The notes beneath the pieces were generated by a model, which was given only the letters and a program-made list of their open reading frames with translations, did no database searches and had not been told where the DNA came from. Shown in pieces: positions 1-8,862 of a stretch of 16,949 nucleotides of DNA. Each line of letters starts with the position of its first letter. Positions within the stretch are counted from its first letter, which is position 1. The position numbers and the translations under genes were made by a program. Origin of the DNA: CAVUAF01 sp964460655 (GTDB lineage: Bacteria; Acidobacteriota; Terriglobia; Terriglobales; Acidobacteriaceae); contig CAYWSH010000070.1 in the NCBI GenBank assembly GCA_964460655.1, positions 1 to 16,949 of the forward strand, in the 5' to 3' direction.

Positions 1-212
1 CCCTCGCGGATGTGGCGATTCAGGCTGAGCGCCTTGTACTGCGTCAGGATGTAGACGTGCCGCAGGTCGGAGTTGATGCAGTTGGAGAGCGTGATGTCGA
101 TGATGCGGTAGATGCCGCCGAAGGTCACGGCCGGCTTGGCGCGGTCACGCGTGAGCGGATACAGGCGCTCGCCCGCACCGCCTGCCAGCAGGACCCCCAG
201 CGTGTCCTTCAT
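1..212 (-). CDS. glgC: Glucose-1-phosphate adenylyltransferase (ADP-glucose pyrophosphorylase), N-terminal part
   Basis: The gene starts at ATG 212-210 and runs off the left edge, so only the first 70 residues are visible. They begin MKDTLGVLLAGGAGERLYPL and continue with RAKPAVTFGG, YRIID and LSNCINS. This is the nucleotide-binding loop (GGxGxRLxPLT) and the downstream N-terminal signature of bacterial GlgC. The enzyme makes ADP-glucose from glucose-1-phosphate and ATP, the committed step of glycogen synthesis, in the cytosol. A good ribosome site, GGAGAG at 225-220, lies 7 nt before the ATG and supports this start. The upstream gene on the same strand (299-577) is 86 nt away, so co-transcription is possible but not shown. 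The allosteric and C-terminal beta-helix regions are outside the window. Identity is secure from the motif order; other sugar nucleotidyltransferases lack the LSNCINS stretch. Confidence 0.95.
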   Translation of the reverse strand, partial: MKDTLGVLLAGGAGERLYPLTRDRAKPAVTFGGIYRIIDITLSNCINSDLRHVYILTQYKALSLNRHIRE

Positions 213-298
213 GGTCGCGCTCTCCGCGTCAGGAAACGTGCAGATGGTAGCAGAATAGAGGACCGGACCCGGTGAATCGGCTACGGTGCGGTGCGTGG

Positions 299-577
299 TT
301 ACTCGCCGTCGACGCTGATGCGCAGTGCCTTCAGGAACTTCATGTCCTGAGCGTTGAACTCCGCATCCGACTTGCCGGCTTTCACCATGGCGGGCCTTTC
401 CTCGTCGGCCGCGTCGTCCTGCTTGTTGAAGCCGATGGTCGCCTCCAGCACGAGGAAGACGTCGTAACCGCCCGCTTTGATCTTGGCGATGACCTCGGCG
501 ATCTGTTCCGATTCGCTCAGCGATTCGTTGATGGCGTCGCCAAGCTCCTTCATGAGCTGCTTCAACCGTGGACTCAA
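299..577 (-). CDS. Conserved hypothetical protein, 92 aa
   Basis: I do not recognise the family. The product is 92 residues, acidic to neutral and probably soluble. It has an amphipathic helical N-terminal third (SPRLKQLMKELGDAINESLS), then a short hydrophobic strand-like segment (GYDVFLVLEATIGF), then a polar C-terminus. No signal peptide or membrane segment is seen. The best-supported start is TTG at 577-575, with GGGAG at 588-584 spaced 6 nt upstream. The internal ATG at 553-551 has no ribosome site. The gene precedes glgC on the same strand and is divergent from the membrane protein gene at 676. It is judged real from its ribosome site, its intact frame and a protein-like composition. Function is unknown. 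Confidence 0.65.
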   Translation of the reverse strand: MSPRLKQLMKELGDAINESLSESEQIAEVIAKIKAGGYDVFLVLEATIGFNKQDDAADEERPAMVKAGKSDAEFNAQDMKFLKALRISVDGE

Positions 578-662
578 GACTGGCTCCCGCTGGCCCTCCC
601 AGCTAAGAGATTGGATGCCTGCCCCGGGAGCGGAGTTTCGTCGTCCGCGGCCCAGTGCCCGT

Positions 663-668
663 TACAAT
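663..668 (+). promoter_or_regulatory. -10 promoter element (TACAAT), probably giving a leaderless mRNA
   Basis: TACAAT matches the sigma-70 -10 consensus at 5 of 6 bases and ends 7 nt before the ATG at 676. Transcription would therefore start at or within a base or two of the start codon. There is no Shine-Dalgarno sequence and no clear -35 element. Two other genes in the window have the same arrangement (10715 minus, 12228 plus). Confidence 0.5.
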
Positions 669-675
669 CGCAAAA

Positions 676-1014
676 ATGGCCACCAGCACAGGCAACTGGG
701 CGCTGCGCGCCGCCGCCGCTTTGCGGGCCGCACGGCAGGCTCCCCATGGCGTCATCGCCCGGGCAGCGCTGACCGCGCTGCAGGCGACGGCGGAATCCCT
801 GGGGCGCGTGCTGCACGTCCTGTTCCTCGAGGTCACGGGATTCGTTTTTGCCTGCTTTGCCCTGCTCGGCGGCGGCGCCACCTGGCGCGAGTATCAGCGC
901 TATACCGCCGGCCAGATCGGTCCGCAACGGGCTATCGTGGCGGGCGTCTTTGCGCTAGTCTTCGCGTGGTTCGCGCTCAGCAATTTCTGGCGATCCGCGC
1001 GCAAGAGGAGCTAA
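676..1014 (+). CDS. Small two-helix membrane protein, 112 aa
   Basis: Family not recognised. The product has a basic N-terminal half rich in Ala and Arg (about residues 1-45), then two hydrophobic stretches: LHVLFLEVTGFVFACFALLG (about 46-65) and AIVAGVFALVFAWFALSNFW (about 86-105). It ends in a basic tail (RSARKRS). This is the topology of a small inner-membrane protein with both termini in the cytosol. The ATG at 676 is chosen because a TACAAT -10 box ends 7 nt upstream; a longer GTG start at 655 would overlap that box. The stop at 1012-1014 lies 2 nt before the next gene, whose ribosome site falls inside this gene's last codons, so the two are almost certainly co-transcribed. Confidence 0.7.
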   Translation: MATSTGNWALRAAAALRAARQAPHGVIARAALTALQATAESLGRVLHVLFLEVTGFVFACFALLGGGATWREYQRYTAGQIGPQRAIVAGVFALVFAWFALSNFWRSARKRS

Positions 1015-1016
1015 AC

Positions 1017-1442
1017 ATGGCAGCGAAGACGGCAGCGGCACGAGCGAGAGCGAAGTCGGACGAAGATGTGTTCGGCGCGCTCCGCCAGATCCTGGAACCG
1101 TATGCCGACAAGGCGATCGTGCTCGCCGACAACCCTAAAGAATTCACCCTGGCGATGAGCGGCGTCACCTTCCGGAAGAAGCCGGTGTGGTTCGCGTGCG
1201 TCCGCGAGAGCAAGGCTTACACCAGCTTCCACCTCATGCCGATCTACATGGCGCCGCCGGCCCTCAAGAAGCGCATCACGCCGGCGCTCAAGAAGCGCAT
1301 GCAGGGGATGAGCTGCTTCAACTTCAAGAGCATTGACCCCGAGTTGTTCGCGCAACTCGCCGACCTCACGCAGGCAGGCTTCGATGCTTTTCAGCAGATG
1401 GATTGGCAGGCGCTGGAGCAGAAGTACGCAAAGAGGAAATAG
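1017..1442 (+). CDS. Conserved hypothetical protein, 141 aa (possible DUF1801-like fold)
   Basis: The start ATG is preceded by GAGGAG at 1005-1010, 6 nt away, an excellent ribosome site, and lies 2 nt after the membrane protein stop. The product has an Ala/Arg/Lys-rich N-terminus (residues 1-17), then a compact domain with FTLAMSGVTFRKKPVWFACV, YTSFHLMPIYM and a basic LKKRITPALKKRMQG segment. It then carries SCFNFKSIDPELFAQL and an amphipathic C-terminal helix. The order (beta strands, K-R rich helix, SCFNFK, Asp-Pro-Glu, terminal helix) reminds me of DUF1801/YdhG-type small proteins. I cannot confirm this without a profile search. No membrane segment or catalytic motif is seen. It is probably cytosolic and its role is unknown. 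Confidence 0.75.
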   Translation: MAAKTAAARARAKSDEDVFGALRQILEPYADKAIVLADNPKEFTLAMSGVTFRKKPVWFACVRESKAYTSFHLMPIYMAPPALKKRITPALKKRMQGMSCFNFKSIDPELFAQLADLTQAGFDAFQQMDWQALEQKYAKRK

Positions 1443-1467
1443 AACCTAACGCAGGGGACGCGGAGGA
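1443..1467 (+). repeat. Left arm of a 25-bp inverted repeat (AACCTAACGCAG..GGACGCGGAGGA)
   Basis: About 25 bases starting with AACCTAACGCAG match the reverse complement of 1592-1616 with a single mismatch. The pair encloses about 125 bp that itself contains a REP-like hairpin in inverted orientation (1528-1566). The GCGTCCTCTGCG core recurs in degenerate form near 16556-16590 and 16756-16790, so this is a dispersed repeat family. Confidence 0.8.
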
Positions 1468-1527
1468 AAGAAGGCAAAAGGCATTCGTGGCCGAAAATGG
1501 TTTAGTCGGCAAGGTAGTGTGAGATGG

Positions 1528-1566
1528 CCGTGGGATCCTTCGGCCCAAGGCAGGCCTCAGGATGAC
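1528..1566 (-). repeat. REP-like hairpin element, copy C (reverse orientation)
   Basis: On the minus strand this reads GTCATCCTGAGGCC, TGCCTTG, GGCCGAAGGATC. It matches the two copies at 16000-16046 and 16051-16092. The arms TCCT..GGCC and GGCC..AGGA pair with a conserved internal GA/GA mismatch. It lies inside the larger inverted repeat 1443-1618. It could act as a transcription end between the convergent genes ending at 1442 and 1619, but it has no U-tract. Confidence 0.75.
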
Positions 1567-1591
1567 CCTTCGGACTTTTTCTCTTTCTCTG

Positions 1592-1618
1592 TGTCCTCCG
1601 CGTCCTCTGCGTTAGGTT
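1592..1618 (-). repeat. Right arm of the 25-bp inverted repeat
   Basis: TCCTCCGCGTCCTCTGCG followed by TTAGGTTTT is the reverse complement of 1443-1467 with one mismatch. The arm ends immediately before the argJ stop codon (1619-1621). Both arms lie between convergent genes, so the folded transcript could end transcription from either side, but this is not shown. Confidence 0.8.
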
Positions 1619-2830
1619 TTACGTCCGGTAATCCGCGTTGATCCGCACATACTCGGCCGTCAGGTCGCAGGTGAGCAGCGTGACCCGCGCGCGCCCACGG
1701 CCCAACCTCACGGCGATATCGAACTCGGGCTGCGCCAGGTAAGCGTGCGCGGCTTGCTCATCGAAATCTTGCGCGACGCCTTTGCGGCACACACACTGTT
1801 TGCCGAACCACACGCTCACGCGGTTCGGATCAAACTTGATGCCCGCGCGCCCCGCCGCCGCGAGGATGCGCCCCCAATTCGGGTCGGCGCCCGCCCAGGC
1901 GGTCTTCACCAGCGCTGACGTCGCGATCGTGCGCCCGATCTGTAACGCCTCTGCTTCGTTGCGCGCCTCTTCAATGTGCAAGCGCACAACGTGCTGCACG
2001 CCTTCGCCGTCGCGCACGATCTGCTCCGCCAGCGAAGAGCAGACAGAATCCAGCGCCTCTTGGAATTCGCTGCGTTTACGCGGTGCGCCCGCTGCGCCCG
2101 AAGCGATGACCAGCAGCGTGTCGTTCGTCGAAGTGTCGCCATCCACGCTGATGCTGTTGAACGAGCCTGCGGCCGCCGTAGTCAGCGCGCGTTGCAGGTC
2201 GCGTGCCGACACTTCGGCATCGGTGAAAATGTAAGCGAGCATGGTCGCCATATTCGGATGGATCATGCCCGCACCCTTGGCGCAGCCGGCGACAACGCCT
2301 TCACCGTCGCGGCAGCGCACGCTCGCCGTCCCGACCTTCATGCGTGTGTCGGTCGTCATGATGGCGCGGGCGAACGCTGTGAACGCCGCGGGGGTGGCCG
2401 CCAACTGCGGGACCAGATACGGCAGCGCGGCGGTGATCTTGTGCGCCGGCAGCGGCACACCGATCACGCCGGTGGAAGAGGGGAATACGCTCTTGAGGTC
2501 GACCCGCAATTCACGCGCGAGCACACGACACGTCTCCCCGGCGTGGCGAATGCCTTCGTTGCCGGTAGCGCAGTTCGCGTTCCCGGAATTCACCAGCACC
2601 GCGCGGATGGCGCCGCGCGACGCTTTCAGATGCTTGCGGTCGACGACGAGCGGAGCGGCAACGACTAGGTTGGTGGTGAAGATCGCGGCGGCACGTGAAC
2701 CAGCTTCGGCCTCGGCGAGTGCCAGGTCAGGCGCGCCGCTCTGCTTGATGCCCGCCGCCAGGGCGGCCCAGCGAAAGCCGCGCGGGACGCGGACTTCCGT
2801 GCGCAGGATCGCATCCGCGGGCCGGCTCAT
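1619..2830 (-). CDS. argJ: Glutamate N-acetyltransferase / amino-acid acetyltransferase (ornithine acetyltransferase)
   Basis: ArgJ moves the acetyl group from N-acetylornithine to glutamate, releasing ornithine; some members also use acetyl-CoA. It works in the cytosol and is made as a precursor that cuts itself into alpha and beta chains. The 403-residue length is typical. The cleavage motif KGAGMIHPNMATML is at 185-198, with Thr196 as the nucleophile that becomes the beta-chain N-terminus. The oxyanion region SSTGVIG is at 118-124. The tail TCDLTAEYVRINADY (387-401) is the family's conserved C-terminus. The ATG at 2830 overlaps the previous gene's TGA (ATGA) and has no ribosome site of its own, so translation is coupled. 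It is the last gene of the operon. Whether it is mono- or bifunctional cannot be read from the sequence, but an ArgA-like gene directly upstream could make the acetyl-CoA reaction redundant. Confidence 0.97.
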   Translation of the reverse strand: MSRPADAILRTEVRVPRGFRWAALAAGIKQSGAPDLALAEAEAGSRAAAIFTTNLVVAAPLVVDRKHLKASRGAIRAVLVNSGNANCATGNEGIRHAGETCRVLARELRVDLKSVFPSSTGVIGVPLPAHKITAALPYLVPQLAATPAAFTAFARAIMTTDTRMKVGTASVRCRDGEGVVAGCAKGAGMIHPNMATMLAYIFTDAEVSARDLQRALTTAAAGSFNSISVDGDTSTNDTLLVIASGAAGAPRKRSEFQEALDSVCSSLAEQIVRDGEGVQHVVRLHIEEARNEAEALQIGRTIATSALVKTAWAGADPNWGRILAAAGRAGIKFDPNRVSVWFGKQCVCRKGVAQDFDEQAAHAYLAQPEFDIAVRLGRGRARVTLLTCDLTAEYVRINADYRT

Positions 2831-3322
2831 TTCGCGATCTGCACCAGTGCGTCGAGATTGATGGCCGGGCGCGTGCCGATGTGCGATTCGCCGTGCACCA
2901 TCGCGACTTCGTCGCAGCAGTGCAGGCGCGGGCAGGCCAGGCAGTCCTTGAAGATCTTCTCCGGCAGCTCTTCGCGTTGCGAAACACTGAAACCAAGTTT
3001 GGCGAAGAAGTCAGGGATGCGCGTGAACAGGCAAACCCGGTCAATGTCGTGCTTTTCCGCTTCTACTAGAAGGGCGCGCACGATCCTTCCGCCGGCTCCG
3101 TGCCCCTTCCCTTCGGGGCGCACCGCGATGCTGCGCACTTCGCCGAGATGCGGCCCGTAGATGTGCAGCGCGCCGCAGCCCACGATCCGCCCGCGGTGCT
3201 CGGCGACGACAAAGTCGCGGATGTTCTCGCACACCTCGCCGTACGGCCGCGGCAGCAACGTGCCGTCGCCCGAGTACAGCGCGATCAGGTCGGTGACGGC
3301 CTGCGCGTCATTGACCAGCGCC

Positions 3323-3336
<14 letters not shown>
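2827..3336 (-). CDS. argA: GNAT N-acetyltransferase, short ArgA-type (amino-acid N-acetyltransferase)
   Basis: A 169-residue single-domain GNAT protein. The acetyl-CoA motif A is clear: VRSIAVRP followed by EGKGHGAG (residues 67-82). The substrate-side segment LLPRPYGEVCENIRDF (27-42) matches the LLPRS..E..ENIRDF signature I recall for stand-alone ArgA-like enzymes in arginine clusters. A late cysteine cluster is present (C132, C135, C140, C141 within DCLACPRLHCCDEVAM). The likely job is acetyl-CoA plus glutamate (or glutamine in the mycobacterial enzyme) to the N-acetyl amino acid, priming the pathway. It lacks the kinase-like N-terminal domain of E. coli ArgA. GGAGG at 3347-3343, 6 nt before the ATG, supports the start. 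It overlaps argH by 14 nt and argJ by 4 nt. Exact substrate is inferred from context. Confidence 0.85.
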
Positions 3337-4734
<1,398 letters not shown>

Positions 4735-4735
<1 letters not shown>

Positions 4736-5742
4736 TACTTTTTTCTCCAGTTCGTGGACCGCGGGGGCCGGCCTTTGGGGGCGCTGTTGCCGCCGAGCAG
4801 CGTCAGCAGCACCGCCTTCTGCGCGTGCAACCGGTTCTCCGCCTGGTCGAAGACGACCGAGCGCGGCGATTCCATCACGTCGTTCGTGACTTCGTCCCCG
4901 CGATGCGCCGGCAGGCAGTGCATGAATAGCGCTTCCGGAGCGTTGGCCAGCAGCTGGTCGTTCACCTGGTAGCGCGCAAAGATCTTCTTGCGCGCTGCGG
5001 CTTCGTCTTCCTGTCCCATCGAGGCCCAAACGTCTGTGTACACCGCGTCGGCGCCGGCCACGGCCGCGACGGGATCGTTCACGACTTCCACGTGCGCGCC
5101 CGTGGTCTTCGCGATCTCTTGCGCCTGCGCGACGACGTCGGCGCTGGGCTCGTAACCCTTCGGCGTCGCGATCGTAATACTCATCCCGACGCACGCCGCG
5201 CCCAGCAGCAGCGAGTGCGCCATGTTGTTGCCGTCGCCGACGTACGTCAGCTTGAGCTTGCGGAGTTCCCCGCGATGTTCGCGCAGCGTGAGCAGGTCGG
5301 CGAGCGCCTGGCAGGGATGCTCGTGATCGCTGAGCCCGTTGATCACCGGTACGGAGGCGAACGCCGCCATCTCCGCGATGGCCTCGTGCGAGAAGGTACG
5401 CAGTACGATGCCCGCGACCCAACGCTCGAGGTTGCGCGCCACATCGCACACCGGTTCGCGTTCGCCGAGCTTCGTGTCGCGCGAATCCAGGAAGATCGAA
5501 GTGCCACCCAGCGCTGCCATGCCCGCTTCGAACGTGACGCGCGTGCGCAACGACGGCTTCTCGAACAACAGCACGATCTGCTTGCCGGCCAGCGCGCGAG
5601 CGTAGTCCAGCGGGCGAGCTTTCACTTCACCCGCGAGGTCAAGCAGGGCAGTAACCCCTGTCGGACCAAGATCGGCGATCGACAACAGATCAGTCGCCGT
5701 TGCTTCTGTTGTCGCAACTGCCGGGACGACTTTTGTGCTCAT
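4735..5742 (-). CDS. argF: Ornithine carbamoyltransferase
   Basis: Makes citrulline from ornithine and carbamoyl phosphate. The 335-residue product carries the carbamoyl-phosphate loop FEKPSLRTR (60-68), HPCQALADL (142-150), the ornithine-side motif DVWASMG (237-243) and HCLPAHRGDE (275-284). These distinguish it from N-acetyl- and N-succinylornithine transcarbamylases, which have FxNPSMRTR or FxNSSLRTR loops. SLRTR instead of the commoner STRTR occurs in other OTCs. There is a 16-residue Ala/Thr-rich N-terminal extension and a basic, Pro-rich C-terminal tail (residues 321-335) beyond the usual end. ATG 5742 overlaps the argD stop as ATGA, with GAGG 8 nt upstream. argH follows with a 1-nt overlap. 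Confidence 0.96.
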
Positions 5743-7034
5743 GCCTTGTTCCTCGTGCCGGTTGCGGGCTTCTTGCCTTGCGCGGCGAACTCCGTCAACA
5801 ACTGGTCGAGCAGCTTCACGACAACATCAATGTGCTTTTTCTGCACGATGAACGGCGGCAGCATGCGGATGACGACCTCATGCGTGCGATTCACGATGAC
5901 GCCGCGCTCCAGCGCTTGCGTCGCCACGTACTTCGCTGCTTCCGGATCGGCCAGCTCCATACCGGCCATCAAACCGGCGCCGCGGATGGCGACGATCTGC
6001 GAATGCTTGCGCTTCAAGTCGCCGAGCCGGCGGCCAAAGTAATCGCCCACATCCTTGATATGTCCGAGCAGACCGTCGCGCTCCATGGTCTCGAGCACGG
6101 CTAGCGCCACCGCGCACGCCAGCGGTCCGCCACCGAACGTTGTGCCGTGCAGTCCGGGCTTGATCGCACCGGCCACTTTCTCGGTCGTCAGGATCGCTCC
6201 CAGCGGCAGTCCGCCGGCGATCGGCTTGGCCAGCGTAACGACATCGGGCTGGATCCCCGCGTGCTGATATGCGAACCACTTGCCGGTGCGCCCGAGGCCG
6301 CACTGGATCTCGTCAGCGATGAGCAGGGCGCCGGTCTTCTGCGTCAGTGCGCGCGCCTTCTGGAGGAATTCGCGGCGCACGTTGTGGATACCGCCTTCGC
6401 CCTGCACCGGCTCGAGCAGGATGGCGCAGACGCTTGCGTCGAACTTCTTCTCGAGGTCGGCGACGTCGTTGAACTTCACGAAACGCACGCCGCTCATCAG
6501 CGGGCCGAACGGCTCGCGGTATTTCTTCGTCCAGGTGGTCGAGAGCGCAGCGAACGTCCGGCCATGGAACGAATTCTCCAGTGAGAGCACGCGGAATGCC
6601 GGCTTCTTGCCGTTCGCGTTCTTGCGGGCGTTATCTCGCGAGACCGCGCGCGCCAGCTTCAGCGCGCCTTCGATCGCTTCCGTGCCGCTATTGGTGAAGA
6701 ACACGCGCTCCATGCCGGAGATCGCGCACAGCTTCGCTGCCAGCGGCGCCTGGTAGTCATGAAAGAACAGGTTCGAGGTGTGCAGCAGCCCGCGCGCCAC
6801 CTGCTCGCGGATCGCCTTCGTCACCGCCGGATGCCCGTAGCCCAGCGCGTTCACTCCGATGCCGCTCAGGAAATCGAGATAGCGCTTCCCTTCCGCGTCG
6901 TACAGGTACACGCCTTTGCCGCGCCGTAACAGGACCTTGTAGCGGTCGTATGTCGGCAGCAGGACGCCGGCCTCGGCGCTCTGCACCGCGCCGAGCTCGG
7001 TCAGCTTCGCGAATTGTTTCGCCGCCGCGCTCAC
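5739..7034 (-). CDS. argD: Acetylornithine aminotransferase (PLP-dependent, class III)
   Basis: Converts N-acetylglutamate semialdehyde to N-acetylornithine with glutamate as donor, in the cytosol. The start is taken as GTG 7034-7032, which overlaps the argB stop (GTGA) and has GGAGG 10 nt upstream; this gives 431 residues. A longer open frame reaches 7409 but lies entirely over argB. Landmarks are NSGTEA for phosphate binding (115-120), the SFHGRT loop (155-160), DEIQCGLGRTG (241-251, Asp241 contacting the pyridine nitrogen), the Schiff-base Lys270 in LAKPIAGGLPLG, and TTFGGGPLAC (298-307). Succinyl-diaminopimelate or succinylornithine aminotransferase activity is possible, as in enteric ArgD, but the operon fixes the main role. 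Confidence 0.96.
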   Translation of the reverse strand: MSAAAKQFAKLTELGAVQSAEAGVLLPTYDRYKVLLRRGKGVYLYDAEGKRYLDFLSGIGVNALGYGHPAVTKAIREQVARGLLHTSNLFFHDYQAPLAAKLCAISGMERVFFTNSGTEAIEGALKLARAVSRDNARKNANGKKPAFRVLSLENSFHGRTFAALSTTWTKKYREPFGPLMSGVRFVKFNDVADLEKKFDASVCAILLEPVQGEGGIHNVRREFLQKARALTQKTGALLIADEIQCGLGRTGKWFAYQHAGIQPDVVTLAKPIAGGLPLGAILTTEKVAGAIKPGLHGTTFGGGPLACAVALAVLETMERDGLLGHIKDVGDYFGRRLGDLKRKHSQIVAIRGAGLMAGMELADPEAAKYVATQALERGVIVNRTHEVVIRMLPPFIVQKKHIDVVVKLLDQLLTEFAAQGKKPATGTRNKA

Positions 7035-7816
7035 TGGACCATGACCTCCGTACCGGCATCGATGCGCTCGTGGTAGAACTCGGGCAGGATGTCGACGTCC
7101 GCCGCCGGCAGGATGCGGACGCGCCCCACGCCGTGCGACAGCGCGTGCTTGCACGCTTCGAGCTTCGGCAGCATGCCGCCGTTCACCACGGAAGACTTCA
7201 CCAGGTCGCCGATCTCCTTCGTCTGCAGCCAACGGATCACCGCGCCATCGGCGCCGCGCACACCGGGCACATCCGTCAGGAAGATGAGCGCATTCGCGTT
7301 CATCGCGATCGCGCACGCCGCCGCCATCTGGTCGGCATTCACGTTGTAATACTGGCCATCGGCGCCGAGCGCCACGCTCGAAAGCACGGGCACGCCGCCC
7401 GCGGTCCATATCGCCTCGAACCAGTGCGCATCGGTGCCCGAGATCTCGCCCACAAAGCCGAGATCGGCGCTGCCGTTCTTCTTCTTGCGCGCGCGGAAGC
7501 TGCCGCCATCGCCGCCGCTCATGCCGATCGCCGGCACGCCCGCCGCCGCCATCGCCGCGACCACGGTCTTGTTCACGCGGCCTGCAAGGACCATCACCGC
7601 CACGTCGCGCGTCTCCGCGTCCGTCACGCGCAGGCCGTCGACGAACTCGCTCTGCTTGCCGAGCTGGGCAAGCGTGCGCGTCAGCGCCTTGCCGCCGCCG
7701 TGCACCAGCACGACCTGATGACCCTCATTGACGAGGTCGGCCACCGCCCGTGCGCACCGCGCGAGCAGTGCGTCCTCATCAATGGCTGCGCCGCCGATCT
7801 TCACGACTAATTTCAT
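7031..7816 (-). CDS. argB: Acetylglutamate kinase, short (E. coli-like) form
   Basis: Phosphorylates N-acetylglutamate with ATP. The product is 261 residues with KIGGAA at 6-11 (Lys6), VHGGGKAL at 38-45, GLRVTDAETRD at 61-71, NVNADQMA at 158-165 (Asp162) and NGGMLPKLEA at 212-221 (Lys218). These correspond to the E. coli catalytic residues Lys8, Asp162 and Lys217. The protein starts directly at the first beta strand. It lacks the N-terminal kinked helix that arginine-sensitive hexameric kinases use, so it is predicted to be a dimer not inhibited by arginine (inference from the family). A Lys-rich insertion (ARKKKNG, 109-115) stands out. ATG 7816 overlaps the argC stop (ATGA) and has AGGAG 8 nt upstream. 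argD follows with a 4-nt overlap. Confidence 0.95.
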   Translation of the reverse strand: MKLVVKIGGAAIDEDALLARCARAVADLVNEGHQVVLVHGGGKALTRTLAQLGKQSEFVDGLRVTDAETRDVAVMVLAGRVNKTVVAAMAAAGVPAIGMSGGDGGSFRARKKKNGSADLGFVGEISGTDAHWFEAIWTAGGVPVLSSVALGADGQYYNVNADQMAAACAIAMNANALIFLTDVPGVRGADGAVIRWLQTKEIGDLVKSSVVNGGMLPKLEACKHALSHGVGRVRILPAADVDILPEFYHERIDAGTEVMVQ

Positions 7817-8862
7817 TGCAGGCCCTCCTGTTCCGCGAGCCCAAACATCAAGTTCATGTTCTGCACGGCTTGCCCCGCCGCGCCTTTCACGAGATTGTCG
7901 AGACACGAGATGACCACCAGCCGCCGCCCGTCTTCCGCCAGCACGAACCCGATATCGCAAAAGTTCGTGTGCACCGAATACTGGATCTGCGGCAGCTTGC
8001 CCGCTGCGAAGACGCGCACGAACGGACAGCCGCGATAAAAGTCGGCGTACAGCTTGTGGACATCCGCCGCACTCGTCTTCCCCTTCAGCCGTACGTACAG
8101 CGTCGCCAGGATGCCGCGCGGGATGGGCAGCAGGTGCGGCGTGAACACGACTTGCTCGGCCGTGAGGCCCAGCTGCTCGACGATCTCGCCCGTGTGGCGA
8201 TGACCGAACACCGCGTAGGCGCTCAGGTTGTCGGCTACCTCGACGAAGTGCGTCTTCTGCGTCGGCGTCTTGCCCGCGCCGCTCACACCCGATTTCGCGT
8301 CGCAGATGAAGCCATGCTGCGCGTCGGCTGTGCCGGACTTCACCAGCGGCGCCAGACCAAGGATCACTGCCGTCGCATAGCACCCAGGATTCGCCACCAG
8401 CGGGGCCTTTTCGATCGCCGCCCGATGCAGCTCCGGTAGCCCGTAAACCGAGGTCGCGTCGAGATTCGCCGCGGCCGCGCCGTCATCATGGAAGCCGTAG
8501 ACCGCGCGATGCTTCGCCTCGCGCAGCCGCCACGCACCGCTCAGGTCCACGACGCGTACGCCGCGCGCCGCCGCCTCCGGCACCAGGGTGCGCGAAAGCT
8601 CATGCGGCGTCGCCAGGAAGAGCACATCGACGCCGCGCGCCTTGACTTCGTCCCATGAGAACGGGAGCAGCGGATACGAACCGTTGCCCGTGACGTGCGG
8701 GTAAACGTCATTCAGCGTACCGTTCTGGGTTGCGCTCGATGACTCTTCGCGCGCCAGCAGCACCGGCGTCTTCACCGACGGATGGCGCAGCAGTATCCGC
8801 ATGAGCTCCAAGCCGCTGTAGCCCGTCGCCCCGACGATCGCGGGTTGGATCTTTGTCCCCAA
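7813..8862 (-). CDS. argC: N-acetyl-gamma-glutamyl-phosphate reductase
   Basis: Reduces N-acetylglutamyl phosphate to the semialdehyde with NADPH. The 349-residue product has the nucleotide-binding loop GATGYSGLEL (11-20), the active-site Cys161 in ANPGCYAT (157-164), SGVSGAGK (191-198) and the catalytic-His segment FGHRHTGEI (219-227), in standard order. The start is TTG 8862-8860. The preceding in-frame codon is the argR stop TAG, so nothing further upstream can be used, and no other start occurs until residue 21. Upstream sequence shows no good ribosome site, which implies termination-reinitiation from argR. The 3' end overlaps argB by 4 nt. The family call is secure; only the unusual start is a prediction. 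Confidence 0.96.
   Translation of the reverse strand: MGTKIQPAIVGATGYSGLELMRILLRHPSVKTPVLLAREESSSATQNGTLNDVYPHVTGNGSYPLLPFSWDEVKARGVDVLFLATPHELSRTLVPEAAARGVRVVDLSGAWRLREAKHRAVYGFHDDGAAAANLDATSVYGLPELHRAAIEKAPLVANPGCYATAVILGLAPLVKSGTADAQHGFICDAKSGVSGAGKTPTQKTHFVEVADNLSAYAVFGHRHTGEIVEQLGLTAEQVVFTPHLLPIPRGILATLYVRLKGKTSAADVHKLYADFYRGCPFVRVFAAGKLPQIQYSVHTNFCDIGFVLAEDGRRLVVISCLDNLVKGAAGQAVQNMNLMFGLAEQEGLQ

Noticed and set aside
477..1442. Long open frame (321 aa) covering the membrane protein region and the 141-aa gene
   Set aside because: Only its end from ATG 1017 has a ribosome site and protein-like sequence. The upstream part is a shadow of the minus gene 299-577 and the membrane protein frame.
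1443..1618. Tandem repeats as a CRISPR array
   Set aside because: The repeats are inverted pairs or single degenerate copies without regular spacing or unique spacers.
4736..5449. Upstream extension of the argH frame
   Set aside because: It lies wholly over argF, is Arg-rich shadow sequence, and ArgH length is already normal from 4735.
7817..8383. Upstream extension of the argB frame over argC
   Set aside because: Arg-rich shadow of argC; ArgB begins at ATG 7816 with a good ribosome site.
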